A stretch of 32,164 nt of DNA, from assembly GCA_903911145.1 (NCBI GenBank), contig CAIWCD010000050.1:1-32164 (forward strand), read 5' to 3'. Shown one piece after another: positions 24,413-32,164 of the stretch. Both the position numbers and the translations under genes were made by a program. The notes below the pieces were generated by a model. It did no database searches and was not told where the DNA came from. It worked only from the letters and a program-made list of their open reading frames with translations. The number at the start of each line of letters is the position of its first letter. Positions within the stretch are counted from its first letter, which is position 1. Source of the stretch: an uncultured delta proteobacterium. GTDB lineage: Bacteria > Myxococcota > Myxococcia > Myxococcales > 40CM-4-68-19.

Positions 24413-26769
24413 CAGATCCAGTCGCGAATCTCCGGCAGATCCTCGAACGCCTCCCGGATATATGCGGCATGGCGCGCGAGTTGCTCGTCGCATGCCTGCA
24501 TTAATGCGTCGGCGTTCGCTGGGCGCTGATGGGCGCGGCGCAGCGCCTCTTTGGCGAGATGGAAGCGGCTCATTCCGTTGAGCACGACCATATCAAATGG
24601 AGTTGTTGTCGTTCCCTCTTCGCGATAACCGCGCACATGAAAGCGGGCCGCCGCGTCCGGCCGGCCGTGGATAAGCCCATGCACGACGTTGGGATATCCG
24701 TGGAATGCGAAGATGACGTGCCGGTCTTGCGTAAACAGCGCGGCAAATTCTTCTTCCTCCATCCCGTGCGGGTGCTCTGCGTCCGAAGAGATGACAAAGA
24801 GGTCGACGACGTTGACCACGCGCACGCGCAATTCAGGTGCGTGAATGCGCAGCCAGTGCGCCGCAGCCACCGTCTCGAGCGTCGGCGTGTCGCCGGCGCA
24901 GGCAAGCACGATGTCCGGTTCGCCATCGTCGTTGGAGGCAAAGGCCCAGCGCGACGCGCCCCGCTCGCAATGCTCCCGCGCCTCTGCCATCGTCATCCAC
25001 TGCAGCTGCGGCTGCTTGTCGATGACGATTAAATTCACATAGTCGCGGCTGTCCAGGCAGTGGGCTGCGACCGAGAGCAGGCAGTTCTCGTCGGGAGGCA
25101 GATAGATGCGCGCGACCGCGCCCCGCTTGGAGATCAGTGTGTCGATTAATCCAGGTCCCTGGTGCGAAAAGCCATTGTGGTCGTTTCGCCAGCAGGTCGA
25201 GGTTAATAAGACATTTAATGACGAGATCGGCGCCCGCCACGGCAGTGCGAGAGACATCTCGAGCCACTTGGTGTGCTGGCCAATCATCGACGCAACGACC
25301 ATCGCGAAGGCCTCGTAGGTCGCGAACAGTCCGTGCCGGCCGGTGAGCAGATATCCCTCAAGCCAGCCTTCGCAGAGATGTTCGCTGAGCACTTCAATGA
25401 CCTGGCCGGACTGTGCGAGGTGATCGTCTTCGGGGATGCGCCGCTCCATCCAGACGCGGTTGGTGACTTCGAGCACGGCGCCGAGGCGGTTGGAGGTCAG
25501 TTCGTCGGGAGAGAAGACGCGGAAGTTATCCCGATTGAGCATCATCACGTCACGCAACCAGACGCCGAGTTGCCGCGTGCTCTCTCTGCGCACGACGCCG
25601 GGCGCGCGCAATTCCACGTCGTACTCCTCGAAGTCGGGAAGGACCAGCGGGCGCAGGATCTCTCCGCCATTGGCGTGCGGGCTCGCCGACAGGCGCAGCG
25701 CTTCGCGCGGACAGGCCTCGCGCACGGTATCGCGCGGTGCTCCTGCGAAGTCGAACAGTTCGCCGGGGCGATAGCTCATCATCCACTCTTCGAGCATCGC
25801 AAGGTGCGCCGGATTCTCGCGAACACCGGCGAGCGGCACCTGGTGCGAGCGAAACGTCCCCTCGATCTGCACGCCATCGACCTGCTTGGGGCCAGTCCAT
25901 CCCTTCGGCGTGCGCAGCACAATCATTGGCCAGCGAGGCAACTCCGTTGAACCATCGCGGGCAGCCGACTGGATCTCGAGAATGCGTTCGTGGGCGTTCT
26001 CGAACGCTTCGGCAATCAGTTCATGCACCAGTGCCGGTTCGTCCCCTTCGACAAAGCGCACTTCATATCCGTGGCCGGCAAAGAGCAGCGAGAGTTGCTC
26101 GTCGCTCTTGCGCGCAAGCACCGTCGGATTGGCGATCTTATATCCGTTCATATGCAGGATCGGCAGCACCGCGCCGTCCTTCGCCGGATTCAGAAAGCTC
26201 ACCCCTTTCCACGCTCCCTCGAGTGGCGCAGTCTCTGCCTCGCCGTCTCCAACGATCGCGGCGACGAGCAGATTCGGATTATCAAATGCCGCGCCGAATG
26301 CGTGTGAAAGGACATATCCAAGCTCGCCGCCTTCGTGAATCGAACCCGGCGTCGGTGGGCTGACGTGGCTGGGAATTCCGCCGGGTGTCGAGAAGGCGCG
26401 GAAGAACGCGCGCATTCCGGCCGCGTCCTGCGTGATCTCGGGATACTTCTCGCTCCAGACTCCTTCGAGCCAGGCATTGGCATTCGCAGCCGGGCCGCCA
26501 TGCCCAGGGCCAATCAGGAGCAGCGCATTCAAGTCGCGCTTGGCGATCAATCGATTGAGATGCACCCAGATTAAGTTAATCCCCGGCGACGTGCCCCAGT
26601 GCCCGAGCAGGCGCGGCTTGATATGCGCGGCCTGCAGTGGTTCGCGCAGGAGCGGATTGGATTGGAGATAGATCTGCCCCACGGTCAGATAGTTCGCCGC
26701 GCGAAACCAGCGGTCGACTGTCGCGAGTTCTGCTTCGCTCAAGGTCTTGTGCGGCTCATGATCGGGCAT
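24403..26769 (-). CDS. xfp: Phosphoketolase (xylulose-5-phosphate/fructose-6-phosphate)
   Basis: The 788-residue length is usual for the family. Motifs include G-H-W-G-T-S-P-G (56-63), G-P-G-H-G-G-P-A (87-94) and the thiamine-diphosphate binding G-D-G-E-A-E-T-A-P-L (174-183); the C-terminus ends in the family style 'EDLPEIRDWIW'. The enzyme splits xylulose-5-phosphate (and often fructose-6-phosphate) with phosphate into acetyl phosphate plus glyceraldehyde-3-phosphate or erythrose-4-phosphate, in the cytoplasm. ATG at 26769 has AAGGAG upstream; an in-frame extension to 26844 is not needed. No acetate kinase is next to it. It is flanked by two paralogous CBS-domain genes, which may report energy state. 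Confidence 0.95.
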   Translation of the reverse strand: MPDHEPHKTLSEAELATVDRWFRAANYLTVGQIYLQSNPLLREPLQAAHIKPRLLGHWGTSPGINLIWVHLNRLIAKRDLNALLLIGPGHGGPAANANAWLEGVWSEKYPEITQDAAGMRAFFRAFSTPGGIPSHVSPPTPGSIHEGGELGYVLSHAFGAAFDNPNLLVAAIVGDGEAETAPLEGAWKGVSFLNPAKDGAVLPILHMNGYKIANPTVLARKSDEQLSLLFAGHGYEVRFVEGDEPALVHELIAEAFENAHERILEIQSAARDGSTELPRWPMIVLRTPKGWTGPKQVDGVQIEGTFRSHQVPLAGVRENPAHLAMLEEWMMSYRPGELFDFAGAPRDTVREACPREALRLSASPHANGGEILRPLVLPDFEEYDVELRAPGVVRRESTRQLGVWLRDVMMLNRDNFRVFSPDELTSNRLGAVLEVTNRVWMERRIPEDDHLAQSGQVIEVLSEHLCEGWLEGYLLTGRHGLFATYEAFAMVVASMIGQHTKWLEMSLALPWRAPISSLNVLLTSTCWRNDHNGFSHQGPGLIDTLISKRGAVARIYLPPDENCLLSVAAHCLDSRDYVNLIVIDKQPQLQWMTMAEAREHCERGASRWAFASNDDGEPDIVLACAGDTPTLETVAAAHWLRIHAPELRVRVVNVVDLFVISSDAEHPHGMEEEEFAALFTQDRHVIFAFHGYPNVVHGLIHGRPDAAARFHVRGYREEGTTTTPFDMVVLNGMSRFHLAKEALRRAHQRPANADALMQACDEQLARHAAYIREAFEDLPEIRDWIWTA

Positions 26770-26789
26770 CGACTCTCCTTGCTGCTGCG

Positions 26790-26808
26790 CCGAAGCGAAA
26801 CTCTTCGG
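26790..26808 (-). promoter_or_regulatory. Small hairpin in the phosphoketolase leader
   Basis: CCGAAG (26790-26795) and CTTCGG (26803-26808) form a 6-bp stem with a 7-base loop, 20-40 bases upstream of the phosphoketolase ATG, just before the Shine-Dalgarno. On the minus strand CATATA lies just upstream of it. Role unknown; it may be chance. Confidence 0.2.
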
Positions 26809-26938
26809 GTATATGAGCAGATCCTGCACTGCAAGTGTCTTCATCGTGCGAGGCGCGCAACCCTTGCGCCCATCCGGTGCGTAACTCTTGATTCAACGGG
26901 CCCAGTCCTGCGGCACGCAAGATGCTCTCCCACGGGAT

Positions 26939-27349
26939 ATGCCCAAGACCATCCCGAAGATTGCGAAGTTCATGACGACGCTTCCCCTCGCGGTCGAGAG
27001 CAGCGCAAAGCTCTCGATGGCGCACCAGATCATGCACGACAACAAAGTGCGCCACCTCCCGATCGTCGACGGGGGCAAGCTCGTTGGACTGCTCAGCATG
27101 AGCGATCTGCATCTGATTGAGACGCTCAAGGATGTTGATCCTGCCGTCGTGGAGGTCGGCGACGCGATGACGCGAGATCCATATGCGGTGGCGAGCGATG
27201 AACCGCTCGATGAGGTGGCTGCAATCATGGCGGAGCGGAAGATCGGCTCGGCCGTGGTGATGGACGCTGGAAATATCGTCGGCATGTTCACCACCACGGA
27301 TGCGCTGCGCGCGCTCGCCGAGACGCTGCGAATGCGCGCGCACCATTGA
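26939..27349 (+). CDS. Two-CBS-domain protein, paralogue flanking the phosphoketolase
   Basis: The 136-residue protein holds two CBS domains ('MHDNKVRHLPIVDGGKLVGLLSMSDL' and 'RKIGSAVVMDAGNIVGMFTTTDALRALAE'). It closely resembles the protein at 23979, including the C-terminal G-x-F-T-T-x-D-A-L-R-A-L-A-E. ATG at 26939 was preferred to a TTG at 26888; the ribosome site is weak. It is divergent from the phosphoketolase with a 169-base region between, and convergent with the universal stress gene. Confidence 0.88.
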   Translation: MPKTIPKIAKFMTTLPLAVESSAKLSMAHQIMHDNKVRHLPIVDGGKLVGLLSMSDLHLIETLKDVDPAVVEVGDAMTRDPYAVASDEPLDEVAAIMAERKIGSAVVMDAGNIVGMFTTTDALRALAETLRMRAHH

Positions 27350-27373
27350 GTCGATGCGGCGCGACTTGAGAGG

Positions 27374-27829
27374 TTAAGCGGGCGGATTCGCCGCCAGCTT
27401 GATCGTCAAGACAGGACACGGCGATTCCCGCAGGACCTTCTCCGCGACCGAACCGAGCAACGCGTGGCGAAGTCCCGTGCGGCCGTGCGAGCCAATGACG
27501 ATGAGGTCGTAGTTGCCATCGCGCGCGAGCGCAGAGATCTCGGCGGCGACCACGCCCTCCCTCTGCACGGTCTCAACCTGTGATGCCCCTGCGTTCTCGG
27601 CGTCGGCCTTCGCCCGTGCGAGCAGCGCTTCGAACTCGGACATCATCTTGGTTAATTGCGTGGGCGTGTAGAGAACGAATCCTTCGGGGATGAGAAACGC
27701 GACCGGACCCCAGACGTGAAGCAGCGTTAATGAAGCCTGGTATCGGCGTGCGAGATCCGCAGCGGCCAACACTGCCGCGTGGGCGTGGGGAGAGAAATCG
27801 ACCGGGACGAGGATCTGATTGATTCGCAT
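27374..27829 (-). CDS. Universal stress protein, ATP-binding type
   Basis: The 151-residue protein is a single Usp domain: it starts 'MRINQILVPVDFS' and ends with the ATP-binding G-S-H-G-R-T-G-L-(7)-G-S motif and 'SPCPVLTI'. Usp proteins accumulate in stress or oxygen limitation. ATG at 27829 gives the canonical N-terminus; upstream in-frame sequence is not Usp-like. No strong Shine-Dalgarno is visible. It is divergent from the P-loop ATPase gene at 27957. Confidence 0.92.
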   Translation of the reverse strand: MRINQILVPVDFSPHAHAAVLAAADLARRYQASLTLLHVWGPVAFLIPEGFVLYTPTQLTKMMSEFEALLARAKADAENAGASQVETVQREGVVAAEISALARDGNYDLIVIGSHGRTGLRHALLGSVAEKVLRESPCPVLTIKLAANPPA

Positions 27830-27956
27830 AGTAGTGTAACAAGCAAGAAGCTCGCCGTGGTCAGCGCGAAGGCTTCCGGCTTGCGCTCGAAATGCGCGCG
27901 GCTTGCTGATACGAGGTCGCATCGGGCGATGAGCAGCCCAGCAACGAGGAACGGCG

Positions 27957-28565
27957 ATGGCGGCGACGATTCCAACGACGATTACACCGCGGTTCATCGT
28001 CATTACCGGCGGGCCCGGTTCGGGCAAGACGGCGCTGCTGGAGATGGCGCGGCATCGCTTCTCCGAGAAGCTCGGGATCCTGCCGGAGTCCGCGGGAATC
28101 ATCTTCGGCGGAGGGTTCCCTCGTCGATCCGAGCCGCTCGCTGTGCTCGCTGCGCAGCGCGCAATCTTCCGTGTGCAGCGCGAGCTCGAGCAGATCGAGC
28201 TCGACCTGCGCGAGAGCCCGGTTGTGCTCTGTGATCGTGGGACTCTCGACGGTCTGGCTTATTGGCCAGAGCCGGAAGCCCTCTTCTTTTCGCAGCTCGA
28301 AACGACGCTCGAATCAGAGCTGGCCAGATATGCCGTGGTGATTCACCTGCGCACGCCGTCGGCGACGAATGGATATAACCATTCAAATCCATTGCGCGTC
28401 GAAACGGCTGAGCGGGCAGCGGCAATCGATGAACGGATCGGCGAGATCTGGAGGAAGCATCCGCGCTACTTCATGGTCGAGAGCGCGCCCGATTTTCTCG
28501 CGAAGGTGGCGCGCGCATTCGAGCTGATACAAGGCGAACTGCACCAGCGCGAAGTTCAGTCCTAA
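27957..28565 (+). CDS. Small AAA/P-loop ATPase, kinase-like
   Basis: The 202-residue protein has a Walker A motif G-G-P-G-S-G-K-T at 18-25 and a following 'VVLCDRGTLDGLAYWP' segment like the Walker B region of AAA_28/NadR-type nucleoside or small-molecule kinases. ATG at 27957 has GAGGA six bases upstream. Substrate is not predictable. It overlaps the convergent sugar transferase by four bases (CTAA serves both stops). Confidence 0.8.
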   Translation: MAATIPTTITPRFIVITGGPGSGKTALLEMARHRFSEKLGILPESAGIIFGGGFPRRSEPLAVLAAQRAIFRVQRELEQIELDLRESPVVLCDRGTLDGLAYWPEPEALFFSQLETTLESELARYAVVIHLRTPSATNGYNHSNPLRVETAERAAAIDERIGEIWRKHPRYFMVESAPDFLAKVARAFELIQGELHQREVQS

Positions 28566-29362
28566 CTCGAGCCACGTCCGGTAATCACCACGGGGAGCGT
28601 GCGGAGAATCAGCCGCAGGTCGCTCGCGAGGCTCCAGTGATCGATGTATTGCATATCGAGATACATCCACTCTTCAAAGGAGATCTGGCTGCGTCCTGAG
28701 ACCTGCCATAAGCAGGTCAACCCGGGACGAACCGAGAGTCGTCGCAACTGCCAGGCGGCATACTGCGCAACCTCGGTTGGAACTGGCGGTCGCGGGCCGA
28801 CCACGCTCATATCTCCGCGCAGCACGTTAATCAGCTGCGGCAACTCGTCGATGGAGAACTTGCGGATGAAACGCCCGAGTGGCGTCACGCGCGGATCGTG
28901 CTTCATCTTGAAGACCGGCCCCGACTGCTCATTCTGGGCAGCGAGGCTCGCCTTGATCTCTTCCGCGTTGGCGAGCATCGAGCGGAACTTCAGCATATGA
29001 AATGGACGCCCGTTTAATCCAACCCGCTTCTGCTTGAAGAGGATCGGACCACGGGAGGTGAGCTTGACGAGGATCGCAATCACGAACATCAGCGGAAGCA
29101 GCGTCCAGAGCGCGACTGCCGAGCTGATGATATCGAAGACCCGCTTGACAGCGCGCGCGCGCAATTTGGGCTCGTGCACGAGGTAATGGACATATCCGTG
29201 GAGGAGGTTCTCCGCGCCTTGCGGGCGGGCGCGGCCGAGTCGAAAGGAATAGGCCGGCAGCGCGAAGGGGACACCCAACTGTTCGCAGGTCGTGATCGCC
29301 TTCTGCATCGAAACGCCGTCTTTTAATGCATTCCCGGCGATATAGACCTTATTCACGGGCAT
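28562..29362 (-). CDS. Sugar-phosphate transferase (polyprenyl glycosylphosphotransferase), N-terminus truncated
   Basis: About 266 residues from ATG at 29362; homology-like sequence reaches about 29380. It contains the monotopic phosphoglycosyl transferase core: a hydrophobic segment 'VFDIISSAVALWTLLPLMF', then K-F-R-S-M, R-F-I-R-K-F-S-I-D-E-L-P-Q with the Asp-Glu catalytic pair, and V-V-G-P-R-P-P-V-P. It would move a sugar phosphate to undecaprenyl phosphate at the start of exopolysaccharide assembly. Full-length relatives (WbaP/EpsE type) have about 200 more N-terminal residues with four membrane segments and a Rossmann-like domain; here the frame enters the antisense of the ABC permease instead. 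The core may still work, since small homologues exist. The truncation is abrupt, pointing to rearrangement or assembly error. Confidence 0.88.
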   Translation of the reverse strand: MPVNKVYIAGNALKDGVSMQKAITTCEQLGVPFALPAYSFRLGRARPQGAENLLHGYVHYLVHEPKLRARAVKRVFDIISSAVALWTLLPLMFVIAILVKLTSRGPILFKQKRVGLNGRPFHMLKFRSMLANAEEIKASLAAQNEQSGPVFKMKHDPRVTPLGRFIRKFSIDELPQLINVLRGDMSVVGPRPPVPTEVAQYAAWQLRRLSVRPGLTCLWQVSGRSQISFEEWMYLDMQYIDHWSLASDLRLILRTLPVVITGRGSS

Positions 29363-29395
29363 TGAGCGCAGGATGCGCTCGAGTTGAAGATCGCG
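29360..29395. other. Breakpoint joining two truncated genes head-to-head
   Basis: Left of about 29380 the minus strand encodes a transferase beginning mid-domain ('LERILRSMPVNKVYIAGN'); right of it the plus strand encodes a permease beginning mid-domain ('LELKIARVFDAEA'). Both lose their N-terminal halves at essentially the same base. The shared CTCGAG at 29378-29383 sits at the junction. This is a rearrangement scar or a chimeric contig join. Confidence 0.7.
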
Positions 29396-29908
29396 CGCGT
29401 GTTCGATGCCGAGGCGACCGCACGCCTTGTCGAGGCGCGCACGGGGCTGACTGCCGAGAGCTGGATGGAACTCAATGCGCAGCTGCTGATGGGTCTGCGC
29501 TCGCAGGATGCGAGCAAGTGGATCATCGAACTCTTTGTCGTGATTGCGGTCGCGCTGGGCATCGCGAGCGTGCTGATCGTTTCGGTCGTCCAGAAGTCGC
29601 CGGAGATCGGAATCCTGCGTGCCTGCGGCGCTCCGGCAGCGCGGGTGATGCGGGTCTTCCTCGTGCAGGGCGGCCTGCTCGGATTGGTCGGCGCGGTCAT
29701 CGGCAGCGCGCTCGGGAGCGGGCTGGCTCTCGGCTTCGAGCGGATGGCGCAGAACTCGGATGGTTCGGCGACCTTCCCGATGCAGTTGACGCTGCCTCTC
29801 TTCGCGAGCGCTTCCTTGCTGGCGATCGCGGTCGGGCTTCTGGCTGCCGCGCTCCCCGCGCGCCGTGCCGCGCGACTCGATCCCTCTGCGGCGATCCACC
29901 ATGGCTGA
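29384..29908 (+). CDS. ABC transporter permease of the FtsX/LolC-MacB type, N-terminus missing
   Basis: The 174 residues hold the C-terminal half of a lipoprotein-release/MacB-type permease: part of the periplasmic domain ('ARTGLTAESWMELNAQLLMGLRSQ'), three membrane segments, and the family ending '[15 protein letters not shown]'. Full permeases are about 400 residues with four segments, so roughly 230 residues are missing. The frame starts with TTG at 29384 and is open only back to 29366, so no intact start exists. The partner ATPase overlaps its end by eight bases, as in lolCDE-like operons. Probably non-functional as it stands, unless the truncation is an assembly artefact. Confidence 0.85.
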   Translation: MKIARVFDAEATARLVEARTGLTAESWMELNAQLLMGLRSQDASKWIIELFVVIAVALGIASVLIVSVVQKSPEIGILRACGAPAARVMRVFLVQGGLLGLVGAVIGSALGSGLALGFERMAQNSDGSATFPMQLTLPLFASASLLAIAVGLLAAALPARRAARLDPSAAIHHG

Positions 29909-30644
29909 CGGCCCGGTCCTCTGCGCGCAGGGCGTCGGTCGCGACTTTGGCCGCAAGGTCATCACCCGTGCGCTCGACTGCGTTGACCTGACGCTCGCGC
30001 ACGGCGAGTTCGCGGCAATGATTGGTCCGTCCGGTTCGGGCAAGAGCACCCTGCTCAACCTTGTCGGTCTGCTCGATCGACCAACGCGCGGCAGGGTTTT
30101 CCTCGAGGGAAAAGACACCACCGGTCTCGATGATCGCGGGCTCACGCTGTTGCGCGCGCACACCCTTGGATTTGTCTTCCAGGCCTATCTGCTGCTGCCC
30201 GCATTCACCGCATTGGAGAACGTGCTCCTTCCCGGTTGGGCCGCGACCGGACATCCGACGGCACAACTGCGCGCACGCGCCGCGTCGCTGCTCGATCAGG
30301 TCGGCCTGCACAAGAAGATCGAGAGCCCCGTCTCGGAACTTTCCGGCGGTGAGCAACAGCGCGTCGCGATTGCCCGCGCGCTCGTCGGCTCCCCTTCCCT
30401 CGTGCTTGCCGACGAGCCGACCGGCAACCTCGACACCGCGTCATCCAATGCCGTGTTCGAGCTATTGCGTGCGCTCAATCGCGAGCTGCACACGACGTTT
30501 CTGATCGTGACTCACGACCCGCGAATCGCGGCCGCGTGCGATCGGGTCGTTGAGCTTGTCGACGGGCGGATTGCCCGCGATGGTCCGACGAAGCCGATCG
30601 AGACCGCGGGAATTGAGCCAATGAATGTCAGCGGACGACCTTGA
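29901..30644 (+). CDS. ABC transporter ATP-binding protein, LolD/MacB type
   Basis: The 247-residue protein has Walker [10 protein letters not shown] at 42-50, a Q-loop F-V-F-Q, signature L-S-G-G-E-Q-Q-R and Walker [13 protein letters not shown]. These match the LolD/MacB/FtsE class that powers lipoprotein release or efflux with FtsX-type permeases. ATG at 29901 overlaps the permease stop. Its 3' end overlaps the convergent propeller protein gene by 17 bases. Confidence 0.92.
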   Translation: MADGPVLCAQGVGRDFGRKVITRALDCVDLTLAHGEFAAMIGPSGSGKSTLLNLVGLLDRPTRGRVFLEGKDTTGLDDRGLTLLRAHTLGFVFQAYLLLPAFTALENVLLPGWAATGHPTAQLRARAASLLDQVGLHKKIESPVSELSGGEQQRVAIARALVGSPSLVLADEPTGNLDTASSNAVFELLRALNRELHTTFLIVTHDPRIAAACDRVVELVDGRIARDGPTKPIETAGIEPMNVSGRP

Positions 30645-32164
30645 CCGTCCAGGTTCCCGTCTTGCTCAGCACGTAGAACTGCCCGTTGCCGATATAGACC
30701 ACGGTGATCGTCGCGCCCGCTGCGCCCTCAAGCACCTGCGGAGTGGCGGCGTCTGTGTTGCCCCAGAGATAGAGGTTGCCGCTGCCTCCCGTGTTGCCCA
30801 TCAGGACGACGGATCCATCCGAGTTCGAAGCGAAGTTGGTCCAGGCAGCACCGCCGTTATCCGTGACGTGATTGACCGTACTCTGATCGGTCCAGTTGTT
30901 TCCGAAGTCGATCGAAAAGTAGACATCGCTATCTGCCGATGCCGCGACTCTCATTCCGTCTGCACTGCAGGCGATGCTGTTGAACTGCGCCGTGGAGAGC
31001 GGGCCTGTCGTCGGAGTGACGTTAGACCAGGTCGTTCCGAATGCGTGCCAGATTCCATTGACGGCGCTATTCGTCAGGGCAATCGCCGTGATTGAATTGC
31101 CCGTGGAATCGGAAACGATATTGGTCCAGGGCAGTCCTGTGGCTCCCGCCGTTGAAGACGTCTCGTTGACCCACGCTGCTCCGGCACCTCGGGACTGCCA
31201 GATATCCCCCTGGTAGACCGTCGCCGCGAGTTTGGTCCCGGTCGAGTCGGACGCGACGCTGTTCCACTTCAGCCCGGAAGCAGAAGTTCCGGTCGTCATG
31301 TTGTTCCAATTCGCTCCGCCATTCGTCGACTGCCAGAGGTCTCCGTCAAGCATCGCTGCAACCAGATACTTCCCGCTGATATCTGACGCGATCGAGGCCC
31401 AGGTCTGACCTGAGAGTGCCGGTGTTCCTGTCGTGCGGTTCGACCACGACGTTCCCCCGTTGCTCGACGTCCAGATATCGCCGCCATATTCAACCGCCGC
31501 GAGCTTCTGCCCCGACGAATCGGACGTGAGTGACTGCCACGCTCCCGCTCCCGGCGAGCTGCTGTGATCAACCCAGGTCGCGCCGCCATTGGTTGAGGTC
31601 CAGATATCGCCACCATTGACTGCTGCCGCGAGATAGTCGCCGGTCGCGTCCGACGCAGTGGCCTGCCAGATCTGTCCGGGCGGCATCGAGCCTGTGATCT
31701 CGCCGACAAAGGATCCGAACGAATCTGGCGCAAAGCGGAAGGACTCGTTCCCTCCAACGGGCGTGTCGAAGATGACTCCCGCGTCATTCAAGACGATGAC
31801 AGAGACTTCATCGCCAACATGAAAAGCAGCACGGGCATCGAGCTCGAGGTGAATCTGCGACGTCGCTGTGACGAGGGAGCCGCTGTTTGCCGTGGCGGTC
31901 GCGTCGCTGCTGATCACGCTCCACGTCATCGCTGTGCCATTCGACCCCGTCGCTCCGGTCGTTCCTGTCGCTCCGGTTCGGCCAGTTGCTCCTGTCGAAC
32001 CCGTTGCACCCGTATATCCCGTTGCGCCCGTATATCCCGTTGCGCCCGTATATCCCGTTGCACCCGTATATCCCGTTGCGCCCGTATATCCCGTTGCACC
32101 CGTATATCCCGTTGCACCCGTGAATCCTGTTGCGCCCGTATATCCCGTTGCGCCCGTATATCCC
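30628..32164 (-). CDS. Collagen-like / Asp-box beta-propeller protein, 5' end outside window
   Basis: The frame is open to the window edge, so the N-terminus is missing; about 511 residues are visible. The first 69 or so are collagen-like Gly-X-Y triplets (G-Y-T-G-A-T repeated). Next comes a beta-rich stretch of about 90 residues ('[24 protein letters not shown]', resembling a C1q/TNF-like or BclA-C-terminal fold). Then come five or more propeller repeats of about 45 residues with Asp-box-like S-x-N-G-G-x-x-W and 'SDSxGxKLAAxxxGGDIWxS' elements, as in sialidase-fold or YCF48-like propellers. It is probably extracellular or surface-attached. No enzymatic residues are recognised. Confidence 0.85.
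   Translation of the reverse strand, partial: GYTGATGYTGATGFTGATGYTGATGYTGATGYTGATGYTGATGYTGATGYTGATGSTGATGRTGATGTTGATGSNGTAMTWSVISSDATATANSGSLVTATSQIHLELDARAAFHVGDEVSVIVLNDAGVIFDTPVGGNESFRFAPDSFGSFVGEITGSMPPGQIWQATASDATGDYLAAAVNGGDIWTSTNGGATWVDHSSSPGAGAWQSLTSDSSGQKLAAVEYGGDIWTSSNGGTSWSNRTTGTPALSGQTWASIASDISGKYLVAAMLDGDLWQSTNGGANWNNMTTGTSASGLKWNSVASDSTGTKLAATVYQGDIWQSRGAGAAWVNETSSTAGATGLPWTNIVSDSTGNSITAIALTNSAVNGIWHAFGTTWSNVTPTTGPLSTAQFNSIACSADGMRVAASADSDVYFSIDFGNNWTDQSTVNHVTDNGGAAWTNFASNSDGSVVLMGNTGGSGNLYLWGNTDAATPQVLEGAAGATITVVYIGNGQFYVLSKTGTWTVKVVR
32001..32164 (-). repeat. 18-bp tandem repeat encoding Gly-X-Y collagen-like hexapeptides
   Basis: Nine full 18-base units (32001-32162) and a partial one run to the window edge. 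The plus-strand unit is ccgttgcrcccgtatatc, read on the minus strand as Gly-Tyr-Thr-Gly-Ala-Thr. Most unit differences are the silent r base (GGC/GGT glycine codons); one unit reads Phe instead of Tyr. The near-identity suggests recent expansion or copy-number variation. Confidence 0.95.

Noticed and set aside
27821-27834. FNR/FixK-type box (TTGAT-N4-ATCAA) near the Usp gene, and a similar TTGATTC at 26888
   Set aside because: Only the left half-site matches; the right half is degenerate in both places, so no regulator site is claimed.
27830-27956. tRNA or small RNA in the larger intergenic gaps
   Set aside because: No cloverleaf with a T-loop consensus (GTTCRA) and CCA-type end could be built in this or the other gaps.
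29378-29383. CTCGAG at the gene junction as evidence of a restriction-ligation artefact
   Set aside because: The hexamer, or close variants, is common in this genome because Leu-Glu is often coded CTCGAG; its presence does not by itself show an artefact.

Overview
The window is a GC-rich bacterial chromosome segment with dense coding and short gaps; no gap exceeds about 170 bases. No tRNA, rRNA, CRISPR array, insertion sequence or phage gene is visible. The gene content points to a Gram-negative, oxygen-respiring bacterium: a cbb3 oxidase cluster, a LolD/MacB-type ABC transporter, a WbaP-type sugar-phosphate transferase and large repeat-built surface proteins. Pseudomonadota or a neighbouring lineage such as Myxococcota or Acidobacteriota would fit. 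The sequence alone does not settle the phylum.

Layout. (1) 1-4743: the 3' part of a giant surface-type protein, eight or more Ig-like repeats followed by 14 RCC1-like propeller repeats. (2) 4865-8898, minus strand: a GT-C-like membrane protein, a diacylglycerol-kinase-family lipid kinase and a DUF3014 protein. (3) 8997-12239, minus strand: a two-gene unit encoding an acidic protein with two Ig-like/carboxypeptidase-regulatory-like folds and a 744-residue protein that joins a C39-like cysteine peptidase to a GH75 chitosanase-like domain. This is the best candidate here for an undescribed system, possibly an exported cell-wall-degrading effector. (4) 12331-15919: an RNB-family ribonuclease, a MAPEG protein and a TPR-methyltransferase. 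(5) 15942-23894: the cbb3 oxidase region. It has a UreH/TauE-like membrane protein (minus strand), then ccoI, ccoS, a ccoN-ccoO fusion, ccoQ, a single-haem ccoP and ccoG on the plus strand. No ccoH is seen. (6) 23979-28565: a metabolic/stress group made of two paralogous CBS-domain proteins flanking a phosphoketolase, a universal stress protein and a small P-loop ATPase. (7) 28562-30644: a sugar transferase lacking its usual N-terminal half lies head-to-head with an ABC permease also lacking its N-terminal half, followed by the ABC ATPase. The two truncations meet within a few bases near 29380, which marks a rearrangement or an assembly chimera. (8) 30628-32164, minus strand: a surface-type protein with collagen-like Gly-X-Y repeats and Asp-box beta-propeller repeats, running off the window.

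Working together: CcoI supplies copper and CcoS and CcoG assist assembly of the CcoNO/Q/P oxidase, which passes electrons from c-type cytochromes to oxygen at low oxygen tension. The phosphoketolase group would make acetyl phosphate from sugar phosphates, with CBS and Usp proteins as plausible energy or stress sensors. The two ends of the window encode modular extracellular-type proteins built from internal repeats.
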